From Tridacna crocea (Eukaryota; Mollusca; Bivalvia; Cardiida; Cardiidae): DNA of 64,000 nucleotides. The translations under genes were made by a program, and so were the position numbers. The stretch is taken from positions 14,831,501-14,895,500 of the forward strand of contig OX031060.1 in NCBI GenBank assembly GCA_943736015.1, read 5' to 3'. Positions 1 through 12,700 of this stretch are shown piece after piece (within the stretch, counting starts at the first letter, position 1; each line of letters starts with the position of its first letter). The notes beneath the pieces are model-generated. The model saw nothing but the letters and a program-made list of their open reading frames with translations. It did no database searches and was not told the DNA's origin.

Positions 1-410
1 TCAATTACATTCAAATTTTCTGTGATGACATAACAACTTCAGAAGGTGACGTTAATGTAATATGAAGCAGGAATGATCTAAAATATCGAAAATACCTGAA
101 CATGATTGGGGTTCATACAAAAAATTACTTGGAGAAAATGGTGTGCGCCTCAAATGATACCTCCTACTAAAATAAAAATAAAGCTAACTTTTCACTAATA
201 GAAATTGAAATGACATCTTCATGGATGAAATGTGTGAAAATTGATGTCCTGATGCTAAAAATTGCTTGTTTATGAAATTTGTCACAGTTTTGACACAACC
301 CTTGTATAAGATAGGGGCACATCTTTTTAACTGTTTAACAGATACTTACCAACTTGCTAAAAGAACCCTGTATGCAGAAATATGACATAAGGTATGTGTC
401 TTTCTTTTAG
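1..410. other. Receptor intron, no recognised feature
   Basis: AT-rich intronic DNA upstream of the first exon in the window. I see no MRH-like coding segment on either strand. Confidence 0.5.
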
Positions 411-535
411 GGTAGAAACATCGCGAGAAAAGGAGAAAATGCTGGTTACCAGCAGTTTCTTCCTTGACCACAATTTTTTCAAAAGGCTTTATTTACAGGG
501 TCATTAAAAGTCGGCATTGTGCAGTATAGGGTTAA
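411..535 (+). mobile_element. Family A MITE, 5'-truncated
   Basis: Degraded hairpin followed by a GGGTCATTAAAAGTCGGC flank and a GGGTTAA end. The left flank is missing. It ends 37 bp before exon 1. Confidence 0.7.
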
Positions 536-572
536 AGTTTTTTAGACATGATATATTTTGTCATTCTCTCAG

Positions 573-729
573 GAAACCAGTCCAATAAATCACTTCCTGA
601 TGGGTCAGTGTATTCACGTTTTTGAATGGACTTCTGCTGCAGCCTGTCCGTTACACGTAGGGAAACCAGACACTGGGTCAGGTGATCACGGTGGAGAATT
701 GACCTGTAAAACCACAAACCCTATCACCG
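573..729 (+). CDS. IGF2R: Receptor exon 1 of window: end of MRH repeat a, start of b
   Basis: Acceptor TCTCTCAG at 565-572 and donor GTCAGT at 730. It enters in phase 0 and leaves in phase 1. It encodes the closing half of an MRH repeat (GQCIHVFEWTSAAACP) and the linker into the next. The GTCAGT donor is weaker than GTAAGT. Confidence 0.85.
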
Positions 730-3700
730 GTCAGTATAGAGAAATAAGCTGCACTGCTTAGAAGTTAGAGAGGGACATACATGTCTAGCTTTTACTGTGA
801 TTGTAGAATTGTCAACGAGTTAACCTTTTACCGGACGACAAAATTTTAGCCTTGTCTTAAATGAAAGCATTTGCAGATGAAAATTTCGGTATGGCTCAAA
901 TAGTGTAATTTTTCTTTGATAGATGTATGATTTTGTAGAAATTGAACTCATAGCTGTACAAATACATTTATAATTTTGTACAAAACTGAAATAGTTTGCT
1001 GCACTTATACCTGTATGATTTTGTACAAAACTGAACTCATTGCTGTACCAACACAACTAGTTACCCATTAATGTTGATTTTTTTGGAAACACTGTGGGAA
1101 AAGAAGCCATTTTCTGTTGTAAGCAATAACTTGCTCCAGTCCTGCAATGCCTATCATAATGTTGAAGAATGAAATTTTCCTGTTATGTTAAGAAAAATAA
1201 CTTTCTGACTTTACCAGACAGTTATATGTTTTGAAACCCCAGAGGAAAAGGGCCTTACATATATTTTAGGAAATGTGACCAGGTTTTTTTTTTTTCTTTT
1301 TCCACAACGTATTGTATGCTATATGAAAGACAGATGATTGTCAGAAATCTTATTGTCTAACTCTTTACCAGACGGCAAAATTTTAGACTTGTCAGACTAC
1401 AAAATAAACTAACTCAAAACTTGAAATTTGTTTTCAGGAGGATAGAAAACATTACCAGCATTTTCTCCTTTTCCCAGATTTTTTTCAAAAGGCTTTTCTC
1501 TCAGGGTTGTTAAAACCAGGGATTGTTTGGTATAGGGTTAACTGAAATTGCTGTCAATTTTGACAAGTGTAAAACTTTTCTAGTAAAAAGTCAATGCTTT
1601 CCAAGCAATCCCATCTTATTAATGACCCTGAAAGAAAGAAGGCCTTTGTAAGCAGTGATTAAAAAAGAGAAAATGCTGCTTTCTAAGCTTTCTTTTTTTT
1701 CCCCAATGTGTTTTGCTACTGTGTCAAAGGTATATGTCATCCTTTGGCCCCCATTTATCTTACATAACAGTTTACTAAACAGTTCCTGGATTTACGACCC
1801 TGAGATGGGAGCCTTTCGAAAACATTGTTGGAAAAGGAGAAAATGCTGGTAACCAGCATTTTCTCCTTTTCCCACAATTTTTTTACCCTGCTGGAAACAA
1901 ATTTCGATCTTTGAGTCATGTTTTTTTTGTCGTCTGTGAATGCTCTCAATTTCGACCAGTCTAAAATATTGTCATTTAGTAAAGGGTTATGTGCTTTAAG
2001 TTTGGACTTGTCTAAAATGTTGTCCTGTGACAATGCATTTGTTATGTAACATTATCATTATTTATGATTATTCTTACTTTACAGGTAAGGTGTATGACTT
2101 GTCCAGCCTAAAGGTTGTAGGTGGATCAAACAGTTGGACTGTCAATGATACCAGTGGTCACATGTATGAATTTAATGTTTGCGGACCTTTGAAGGGAAGT
2201 AAATGTACAAATGCTTCAGACCATATTGGTAAGCTCACTATCTAAAGATGAACTTTGTATCACTTAACTGTGTTTTTTTTACAGGCAACCCTTCAACCCA
2301 TTACCACATTATCCCTACTTTTGACGACCCTGAGAAAGAAGCCTGTAGAAAACATTGTTGAAAAAGGAGAAAATACTGGTAACCAGCATTTTCTCCTTTT
2401 CCCTCAATGTTTTCTACCCTTCACAGAATAATTTTTAAAGTTTCAGTCACTTTTATTTTGTTGTCTGCAAATACTTCTATTTTGACTAGCTTAAAATATT
2501 GTCATTTGGTAATGAGTTAACCACAAAGCACTAAGTTTTAATGACCCTTATAAAGAAGCCTCTTGAAAGCAGTGTTTTCATCTTATGAAAGACAACATTG
2601 TTTTCATCTTATGAAAGACAACATTGTTTTCATCTTATGAAAGACAACATTGTTTTCATCTTATGAAAGACAACATTGTTTTCATCTTATGAAAGACAAC
2701 ATTGTTTTCATCTTATGAAAGACAAGTTCAGTCACTATAGCCAAATTGTTGTCCCCTAATGCTTTGAAATTTGACATGTCTAAATTTTTGTTTTCTGGTA
2801 AAGAGGTGAAAACAATTATTGGAAGGATTTTTCTACCTTTTTATACCCCCCCCCCCACACACACACACACTGAAATGGAGGGGTATACTGGAATCACCAT
2901 GGCTGTCTGTTAGCCCATCCATCAGTCTGTCCATCCATTTGTCAGTAGACACAAATTTGTCCAGTGAAATACTCCAACACTATTTAACCCTTTCCCAAAC
3001 GACATATTTTAGCTGTTTCCAAACTCAAAAGAGTTTGCAGACGACAATTTAAAATTTGATAAAAATGGCGGAAAGTTCTCCAAATGTGTAGAAAACACTG
3101 TGGGAAAAGGAGAAATTGCTCGTTATGAGCAATTTCTCCTTTTCCCACATTGTTTTCAAAAGACTTGTACTGCAGACACGTAAAAACAAGGGCTTGTTTG
3201 GGAAAGGGTTAAGGTACTGAACCCAAATTTACACACAGTGTTCCTATATGTATGAAGTTGTGCAAGTGCAGCTTTCATGACCCTGCTGCGATTTGTTCAG
3301 GAATCTATTCCCCTTCAACTTTTTTCAAGTCTTTACTTTTGTACTAAACCATTCTGCATTCTGTGACAAAGACCTGTGTTTGTGACATGGAGGTGGTGGG
3401 GGTATAATCACGTTTAGTGACAGTTCTAGTTACATTACACCATAGGTTTAACACCGAATTCCAAAGAGTTACCTCTCAAACCTAGCTGACCTACATTCTG
3501 CTGTCAAATGAAATTTCAGATTTGGCAATAGTGTTAATGTACACCTTTGGAGCACTGAATAAAACAAATATCTATATTCAATCTTGAAATAAGACCCAAA
3601 CACTTCCAATATCATTCTTTCTTTTGTCTATTTTGTAAATCAAAGAGCATACTTTGATGATCAAAGATCAAACTGCATATTCCATACATCTGATCTTGAT

Positions 3701-6700
3701 CTACACCAGCTGCGAAGTCACATAGGCACTGTGGATGTTGAAGTGTGTTTGATTTCCCGGTGTAAAGTCAAGTAGTTTTGATACCCCTATTGTTATATTC
3801 TATATTCCAGGTGTATGCCAGTCAAAAATACAGGGTCCCAAAAGAACATTCAATGCAGGAAACAGTGTGAATAACATTTATCTAAATGAAGTGGGTGACA
3901 TTAGTTTAAACTACACAGGTGGGGATCGTTGTTATAACAACCAGTACCAGAGAAGCACCATCATCACTTTCGTGTGTAACCCAAGTAATGGTCTGGGTAA
4001 ACCTGTGTATTTAGATGAATTGGAGGATTGTACATACTACATATCATGGCATACTAATCTTGTGTGTGAACATGAGGTAAGCATACAGATCTTGTGTGTG
4101 AACATGAGGTAAGCATGTGTAAGCATACCGATGTGTGTGAACATGAGGTAAGCATACTGATCTTGCCTGTGAACATGAGGTAAGCATACCAATGTTTTTG
4201 TGAACATGAGGTAAGCATACTGATCTTGTGTGTGAGCATGAGGTAAGCATGCTGATCTTGTGTGTGAGCATGAAGTAAGCATACCGATCTTGTGTGTGAA
4301 CATGAAGTAAGCATACCGATCTTGTGTGTGAATATGAGGTAAGCATACAGATCTTGTATGTGAACAGGAGATAAGCATACAGATCTTGTATGTGAAAGTG
4401 AGGTGAAAATTCATGCTTGCTCTCTAACTCTTTCACTTTTTATCACAGAACAAAATTTAAGCATTGTCCATATTCTAGACAAGTGCGGATGGTAAATCGA
4501 AGATAGCTTGAACAATGGAATTCGCCTTTACTTGAGAAGAAAACAGTGCCGTAATAATATGTTCAACGGTTATCTTTCTCAGGGTGCTTAAAACTGCGGA
4601 TTGTGTAGTGTAAGGTTGTTAAACTCTCTGGTGTTTTACTTTTCCATCAAAGAAGGCTTTAGAAAATAGCGTTTTCTTCTTTACCCACAACTTTTCCTAT
4701 CTTTTCAAAGCCAAGACCTACCAGTGTCATTTGAGACACAGTAAGTTGGACGTCTAGTAATGCTTTCAATTTTAGATCCTTTAAAGGCATTGTCTTCTGG
4801 TGATGAGATACATGTACCACTTGTTACAAACAAATGACAAGAAGTTTCTCCTTTTTTTTCACAATATTTTCAGTAACCTAAGAAATGTGAAAAATTCTTC
4901 CTTTTGGAAATTATGAAAAACTAACTACACTAGTGAAACACATTCGGATATGTGTAAGTGTTTACTGTACTTGTATTTAACTCTTTACCCCATAAGGCAT
5001 TTCTATGGCATCTCTAATTGACTGTAAATAACAGCAAGGGTGAAGCCGGTTCTTATGTGTATTTGAGACCTTTTGATAGCATAGAAAATATTGTGGCAAA
5101 AGGTGAAATTGCCCGTCACGAGCAATTTCACCTTTTGCCACAATGTTTTCCAAAGGCTCCTACAAGCAATGCATAGAAATGAGTATCTATGGCGTAAAGG
5201 GTTAAAAAACGTGAAAAATTTTTCCTTCTGGAAATTATAGAAAACTAACTACTCTAGTGAAACACATTCGGATATGTGTAAGTGTTTACTGAACTTGTAT
5301 TTAACAGCCACTTGTGTATAGCCATACATGTACTTACAGTATTGGCCCAAATCTATGTTCTTATTTGACAGGCAATGTTTTATGCAAGCACTTGCCATAA
5401 CCCTTTGCCAGATTTCAAATTTTCAGATGTTGCAGATAACATATTGTTTGTGCCTCAAATAAGGAAAATTTAAAAAAAAAAAACGCTGGTTAAGGCTACG
5501 TCAAACTACATGTGACTCAAAAAATGGAGTTTCTTTGTGATAGGGTAGAAAACATTTAGAGAAAAGGAGAAAATGCTGGTAGCAGCATTTTCTCCATTTC
5601 GAACAATGTTTTCAAAAGCCCTCTCTTTTAAGATTGTTAAAATGAAAGATTTTGGGCTAAAGGAATAAGACTATTTGTGACTGCACTCGAAATATTCCCT
5701 TTTTTTACAGGTCAGGTGTTCAGTGGTGACAGATGATTTCCACACCATAGATTTATCTCCCTTGTCTCGACAGCCAGATCATATTGTACATTCCTCTGAA
5801 AATGGCATGCTGTTCTACCTAAGTGTTTGTTCAGCTCTGGCCCCAGTACCTGGAGTCTTGTGTCCACCTGGTGCTGGGGCATGTAGTGTTACTCCTGGGA
5901 CAGGAAAAATGCATAATGTAAATTTCACTCAGTGTATACTGCATGATATATGAAATTGTGTAGGGAAATTAAGGAAATAGATGCTATTTTGCGTCTATAA
6001 ACATAAAGGGCTAGTCCGTTTTTCCATTTCCTATATATATTGTTTGCAAATTAAATATAGATTGCATTTTTTTTATTCTATATTTCTGTTTTACTGCCAA
6101 ATATTATACTTGACTTTTTTTCGATGCTGAAAATACAAATCCATTGAAAGTTTGAAAGATTTTTATTGTAAAGGCTTAACTAAACAAGTTGACAATATAG
6201 ATTTAAGATCAGACTGTACAGAATGTGCACTATGGTCTTGATCTGCGCTAATCACAAAAGCCCTTGTTTTTGTCTATGAATTGGAATTACAGACAGCTTG
6301 GTATGTTAAACTATTGGAAATCACACATTGGTTAGACTTTAACCCTGTCCCAAACAGTCCCTGGTTTTTACAACCCTGAAATAGAAGCCTTTTGAAAACA
6401 ATGTGGGAAAAGGAGAAAATGCTGGTAACCAGCATTTTCTCCTTTTCACACAATGTTTTCTACCCTTCCAGAGTAAACTTCAATTTTTGATTTGTATTAA
6501 TTTTGTCTTCTGCAAATGCTTTCAATTTGGACCCGTCTAAACTTTTGTTGTTTGGTAAAGAGTAAAAAGAACAGAACAACAGAATGTTTGAAGTTCTATG
6601 GAAAGCAAACTTTTAAAGAATTGAACCACATATTGTATGAAGTTACATCGAAATCAATTGCCAGAGCTCCGGGTACAGATTTTAAAGTAGAAGATATAAA

Positions 6701-9700
6701 GTATTCTTCACTAAACCCTATGTTGTGGGTACTCATTAGAATCATCTGGTTGAGAATTGAGACAATTGTAATGATTACCCACAACATAGAGTTTCAGAGA
6801 AATAATGGAATTAGAATACCATCACTTCCTTCCTCTTATCTGGAGCTTTGAATTGCCTCTTTCTACAATGTCATCAAAAGCTAATTCAGTAAAAACTTGT
6901 ACTTGTATCTTAATGGCCTAGAACTTTTACTTGCAGAGCCTAGGAAGACCAACATCTGCCCCAACATATGATAGAGATACAGGAAAAGTTTCATTGGTGT
7001 ATTCAAATGGGTCACAGTGTGACTTTGATCCAACACAGAAGTTCACCACAAAAATTGTGTTTAGCTGTTTACCTGGACCTGTTAGGGTATGTTGGTTGTT
7101 TTTAACATCTTCTAACAGATACACACACCAGAGGTGGGAGTTTTAGCGACCCCCAAGAAAAGAAGATATTGAAAAGACTGTGTGAAACACTACCAGTATT
7201 TTCTTCTTTCCCACTATGTTATCCACCCTTTCAAAGATAAATCCTATTTTGTAGCATGTTTAACTTCTTACCAAATGACAAAATTTAAGAGTAGTCCAAA
7301 TTTAAAACATTTGCAGACGACAAAGTAAATGTGAATCAAAAATTGAAATTTGATTTTGGAAGGGTAGAAAACATTGTGGGAAAAGGAGAAAATGCTGGTT
7401 ACCAGCATTTTCTCCTTTTCCCACAATGCTTTTAAAAGCTTTCTTTCTCAGGGTCGTTAAGGCGGGATTGTGTGGTAAAGAGTTAATTGGTTATGTGCAA
7501 GTTTGTTCATCATGGATGAGTCTGTAGTATTGTAGAAATAAATTTTTAAAAAATAAACCAGCCAGATAATTGTTATGACGGCTCTGCCCAGCCTGAGCAC
7601 TGTGGCAGTTTACTTGTCATAAATAATTCATTTAACTCTTCATAAAAACTGTAAGGCTCCTCTCAAAACAGAAACTTGATGAATGATTTTCCATCTTAAT
7701 CTTTCAAAATATATCTGTTCACAAACTGTTTCCACATTCATCTTTTATGTATAGCACAAATAAGACTGTGAGCCATAGGAAGATTTTAGGAGAAAAACAG
7801 TCAAATTTCTTTTTTTAGGTATTATGAACCAGATAAACATATTCAAACAAATTTTATCAGTCTATCCCGCTAACTTTGGCTGTGTGATTCTGTGTCTATA
7901 TTTAGGGCAGTATTTTATGGATATAAGGCTACTGTGCTGTTTTCTCACTTTGTTCCTAAAAGCTGTGTGCTGCAGGAGCTCAAATGGGTACCTTTGTATA
8001 GATAAGGATGAGTTAACCCTTTACCAAATAATCCATGGTGTTTAACAACACTGAGATAAAATCCTTTTGAAGACATCGTTGGAAAAGGAGAAAATGCTGG
8101 TTATCAGCATTTCCTCTGATCTGCACGATGTTTTTTCCTAAGCCTTGTACTTCAGGGTTGTTAAAACTTTGGATTGGTTGGTAAACGATTAACCCATTAC
8201 CACACAATCCCTACTTTTGACACCTTTGAGAAAGAGGCCTTTTGAAAACACTGTGGGAAAAGGAGAAAATGCTGGTAACCAGCATTTTCTCCTTTTCCCA
8301 CAGTGTTTTCTACTCTTCCCAGAACAAATTTCAATTTTTCAGTCACCTTTATTTGTCGTCTGCAAATTCTTTCGATTTGGACCAGTCTAAAATTTTCTTG
8401 TGTGGTAAAGAGTTAATCAAATGACAAAGAAAATATCTAGGCAACCAGGCCTAGGATTCTCTTGTGATAATTATACGCCCGAAGGGTCGTATTATGTTAT
8501 ACCCTGGGTCGTCCGTCCGTCCGTTAGCAATTTCTTGTGTGTGCAACTCCTCCTACAGTTTCCATCGGAATTATTTGAAACTTGCCACAATGAATCTCCA
8601 TGATGTCTAGTTGTGCACCTGGGTCTTAGAATTTGGATTGCTGTTTGCGTTCCGAAATTATCTGCCCTTGATTTCTAAAAAAAACAACTTTCAACTTTGA
8701 ATGTTTGTCCAGGCCATAACTTCCATACTAAAAAAGCTATCAACTTGAAACTACATACACTGATAGAACACATTATGGAGAAGTGCAGTGCACATGAACC
8801 ATAACTCTGCCACCTTTATTTTTTGAGTTACTGCCCTTTGTTAATTTTCAGTTTGAATTTTTGTCCAGACCAAAACTTCTTAACTATAAAAGCTATTAAC
8901 TTGGAACTTCATACACTGATAGAACACATTGTGGAGAAGTGCATTACACATGAACCATAACTCTGTGACTTTTATTTTTTGAGTTATTGCCCTTTGTTAA
9001 TTTTCAGTTTGAATTTTTGTCTAGGCCATAACTTCCAAACTATAAAAGCTATTATCTTGGAACTTCATACACTGATAGAACCCATTATGAAGAAGTGCAT
9101 TGCACATGAACCATAACTCTGCCACCTTTATTTTATGAGTTATTGCCCTTTGTTAATTTTCTGTTTGAATTTTTGTCTAGGCCATAATTTCCAAACTATA
9201 AAAGCTATTATCTTGGAACTTCATTCACTGATAGAACCCATTATGGAGAAGTGCACTGCACATGAATCATAACTCTGCCACCTTTATTTTTTGAGTTATT
9301 GCCCTTTGTAAATTTTCAGTTTGAATTTTTGTAAAGATCATAACTTCCAAACTTCAACATCCATCATCTTGAAAGTTCAAAGACTAATAGAACACATTAT
9401 GAAGAAGTGCATTGCACAAGAACCATAACTCTGCCATCCTTCTTTTTTGAGTTATTGCCCTTTGTTAGTTTCCACTTTGAATTTTCGTCTGGGCCATAAT
9501 TTCTAAAATATAAAAGATATGATCTTGGACCTTCAAAGACTGATAGAATACCTTGTGGATAAGAGCAAATCAAAAATTTGTAACTTTGCCACCCTTATCT
9601 TTATAGTTATTGCCCTTTAATATTTTTCATATATCATGGAGAATAACTACTCTTCATTCATGGCCAATCCGTCAATGCTGCTCATTTCACTGACAAGCCC

Positions 9701-12700
9701 CTTCTGCGAAGCTCTTGTTATTCATTCTCTCTCATTGTTTTCAAAGCCATGGACGTGAAACTGCATATTTCTATAGCATTTGATGAATTAATTGATACAG
9801 CTACTTGTAATTTACATCAGGGAAGTCCAGTCCTAATCAGCAAAGCTGGTTGTCAGTATGTGTTTGAGTGGCCTACAGAGGTCGTCTGCTATGACAAGGA
9901 ACCAGAAAAGCCAACAGACGAGTGTGGTTACCATGACTATCAAACAGGAACTTATTTTAACTTCACCACTTTGTCTAGAACTGAAGATTACAAGGTATGT
10001 AGCTGTATATGTGTTTTGAGGTAGTTTTTTCATACATTTTATTTTTCATACATATTCTTTATTCCTTTAAAAGGTATGGATCTCATGTTTCAAGTGCATT
10101 CTGAGTTTCAAATGAAAACAATCAGGTGTAATCAAGAGTAGAAAACATTGTGGGAAAAAGGAGAAAATGCTGGTTACCAGCATTTTTTTCTTTTTCCCAA
10201 AATGTTTTCTCATGGCTCCTTTCTCAGGGTTGTCAAAAGTAGGGATTGTGTGGTAATGGGTTAAAAAACTTTTCAAGATTTCTGATATACAACTCTTTCC
10301 ATACAACACTAGGTCACAGACAACAGTAACAACAATTACTACATCAATCCATGTAAAGCCGTCAGTAAAAGTGGTTGTTCATCAGGCATGGTGTGCCGAG
10401 AATCAGGTTCAAATCTTGTGTCGTTTGGTGCCCCAAAACAGTACTCTTTCGAAAGGGAGGATGAGGACACAATTAAGATGGCCTTCGCAACAGGTGGAAC
10501 TTGTCCAGGTATCTTTTACTTTACTGATTGTATTTTATAACAATTCACAAAGACAAGATATTCAGAAAGAGCATTTTTCCCCCATTTTGTATTCTTTTCT
10601 GTGCCATACAATCACAGTCAAACCAGTGTGGAGAAAGAACCTTGGTTGGTAAACCCTTTATCAGACTAGTTAGTCTATTTTAGACTAGTCAAGATCAAAT
10701 ACATCTTGCAGACCACAGAATGAATGTAATGAAGAAACTAAATTTCCTCCCTTGAATGATAGAAAACATTATTCGAAAAGGAGAAATTGCTGGTCACAAG
10801 CATCTTCTCCTTTTCCCACAATGTTTTCAAAAAGCCTTCCTTGTCAGGGTCATTAAAAGTTGGGATTATTTGGAAAAGTGTTAAAGATATGTGCTTGCTT
10901 AGTACAGGAATGTTGCAACATATTTCCCTTCTGTCGGAACTCAATATATGCTTTTAATAGAGGCAGCTTGCTTAATCCTTTACCACACAAACCAAATTTT
11001 TAACGATCCTGTGGGAAAATGATTTGAAAACATGGTGGGAAAAGGATAAAATGCAGCTTTTAGCTTAGACCAGTCCTAAACTGTGTCGTTAGGTAAAGAG
11101 TTAACCCTTTACCAAACAATCCCTGGTTTTTACAATCCAGATAAGAAACCATTTGAAAATATTGTGGGAAAAGGATAAAATGCTGGTTACCAGTATTTTC
11201 TCCATTTGCCACAATGTTTTATACTCTTCTACAGTCAAAGTGCAATTTTTGAGTTATGTTTATTTTGTCGTCTGCAAAGGCTTTCAATTTGAATAGGTCA
11301 AAAAATTGTTGTTTGGTAAAGAGTTTTAAACTCTTTACCAAATGGCAAAATTTTGTACATGTCAAATTGAAAGCATTTGCAGATGAGAAAAATGGCTCAA
11401 ATGATGAAAGTAGTTCATAATAGGATAGAAAACATTGTGGGAAAAGGTGAAAATGCTGGTTACCAGCATTTTCTCCTTTTCCTACAATGTTTTCCAAAGG
11501 CTTCTCTCAAAACGTCGTGAAAAGTTGGGATTGTGTGTGGTAAAGAGTTAATAGAGGTGGCCACTTGGACAGATTTTACTGTTTGTATGTGCTCTAACAT
11601 ATTTTTCTTTCAAATTTTACATTGCATTATTGTATTTTTGAACTTCAAAGACTTTTAAAATGGCATTTATATCAAAACATAGTCCTAGGTACAGATAAAA
11701 CCTTGTGCATTTACCTGCTTAACCCTTTACCAGATGACAAAATTTTAGCCTTGTCTAAAATGAAAGCATTTGCAGACATCAATTTCATTGTGGTTAAAAT
11801 GGTGTAATTTTTCTTTGATAGTGTAGAAAACATTGTGGGAAAAGGAGAAAATGCTGGTTACCAGCATTTTCTTCTTTTCCCACTATGTTTTTGAAAGGCT
11901 TCTTTTCCAGGAGCATCAGGAGTAGGCATTGTGTGCTACAGGGTTAACACTTGAAATATTGGCATAGGACAATCTTGAAACTATTATTGTGAATGTTGAA
12001 AATGAACATGTTTTTATTAGTGGAGCTGTTTACTGAGAGATAATAACCTGTACAGTATTAGTTGTATGGTCAGATGAAAGGGGACTTGGAAACTTGTTCA
12101 CAGCCGTGGTGAATCATGTCGCCCCGAGCCTTATGTGAGGCGGCGACATGATTCAACACAGCTGTGAACAAGTTTCCAAGTCCCCTGCCACCTGACCGTA
12201 CAACAAATTTATTATACTGCAAAGTTTTGCCCTTTCAAAGTAGAAATTTTCCTGTATTGTAATCTCACAAATCGAGTATGCTGACGAAATAGAAATTCCC
12301 TTCTGAGTGCCTCAATTCATTGAAAACTGATGCACTGGAAACTGACGTCACTAAAATGTGCAGTCAGGTGATCGATCGCGGCCACTATTTTGGATGTTAT
12401 GTTGCACGTGTACTGATGTTTACGGGGCACTCAAAAGGGAAACTAGCTTTGCATTGTTTTTGCTAGGGAACATAATATACATGTTCCTGGCATGTTAACT
12501 AATCAGATTACGAGAAATTTCTTTGCAGTATAATAAATTAATCTTGGTCTTCAACAGAGCTGAGATTCAGACTCGTAACTATTGGAGCACAATTGGTTTG
12601 GTTACCAACTTTCTTTTGGGACTCTGCAAATGTCTGTAAAATTCTTTAGAATTGGAATAAATGGTACTAGTCTAGCTATTGTCATTTCAGGTGGTGGGAC

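Noticed and set aside
4037..4436. Minus-strand frames with repeated HTRSVCLPHVHTQD
   Set aside because: They are antisense readings of the splice-site minisatellite; a 32-bp unit cycles through all frames.
8242..8424. Recurring short frames with KTLWEKEKMLVTSIFSFS or ENTVGKGENAGNQHFLLF
   Set aside because: They are translations of the MITE hairpin and appear wherever a copy lies, in several frames and both strands. They are not genes.
9749..9820. ATG upstream of receptor exon 6 as a start
   Set aside because: It lies in intron; exon 6 joins exon 5 in phase at 9821.
12582..12690. Upstream extension of receptor exon 8
   Set aside because: The frame is open, but the acceptor at 12690 keeps phase with exon 7 and the normal MRH spacing.
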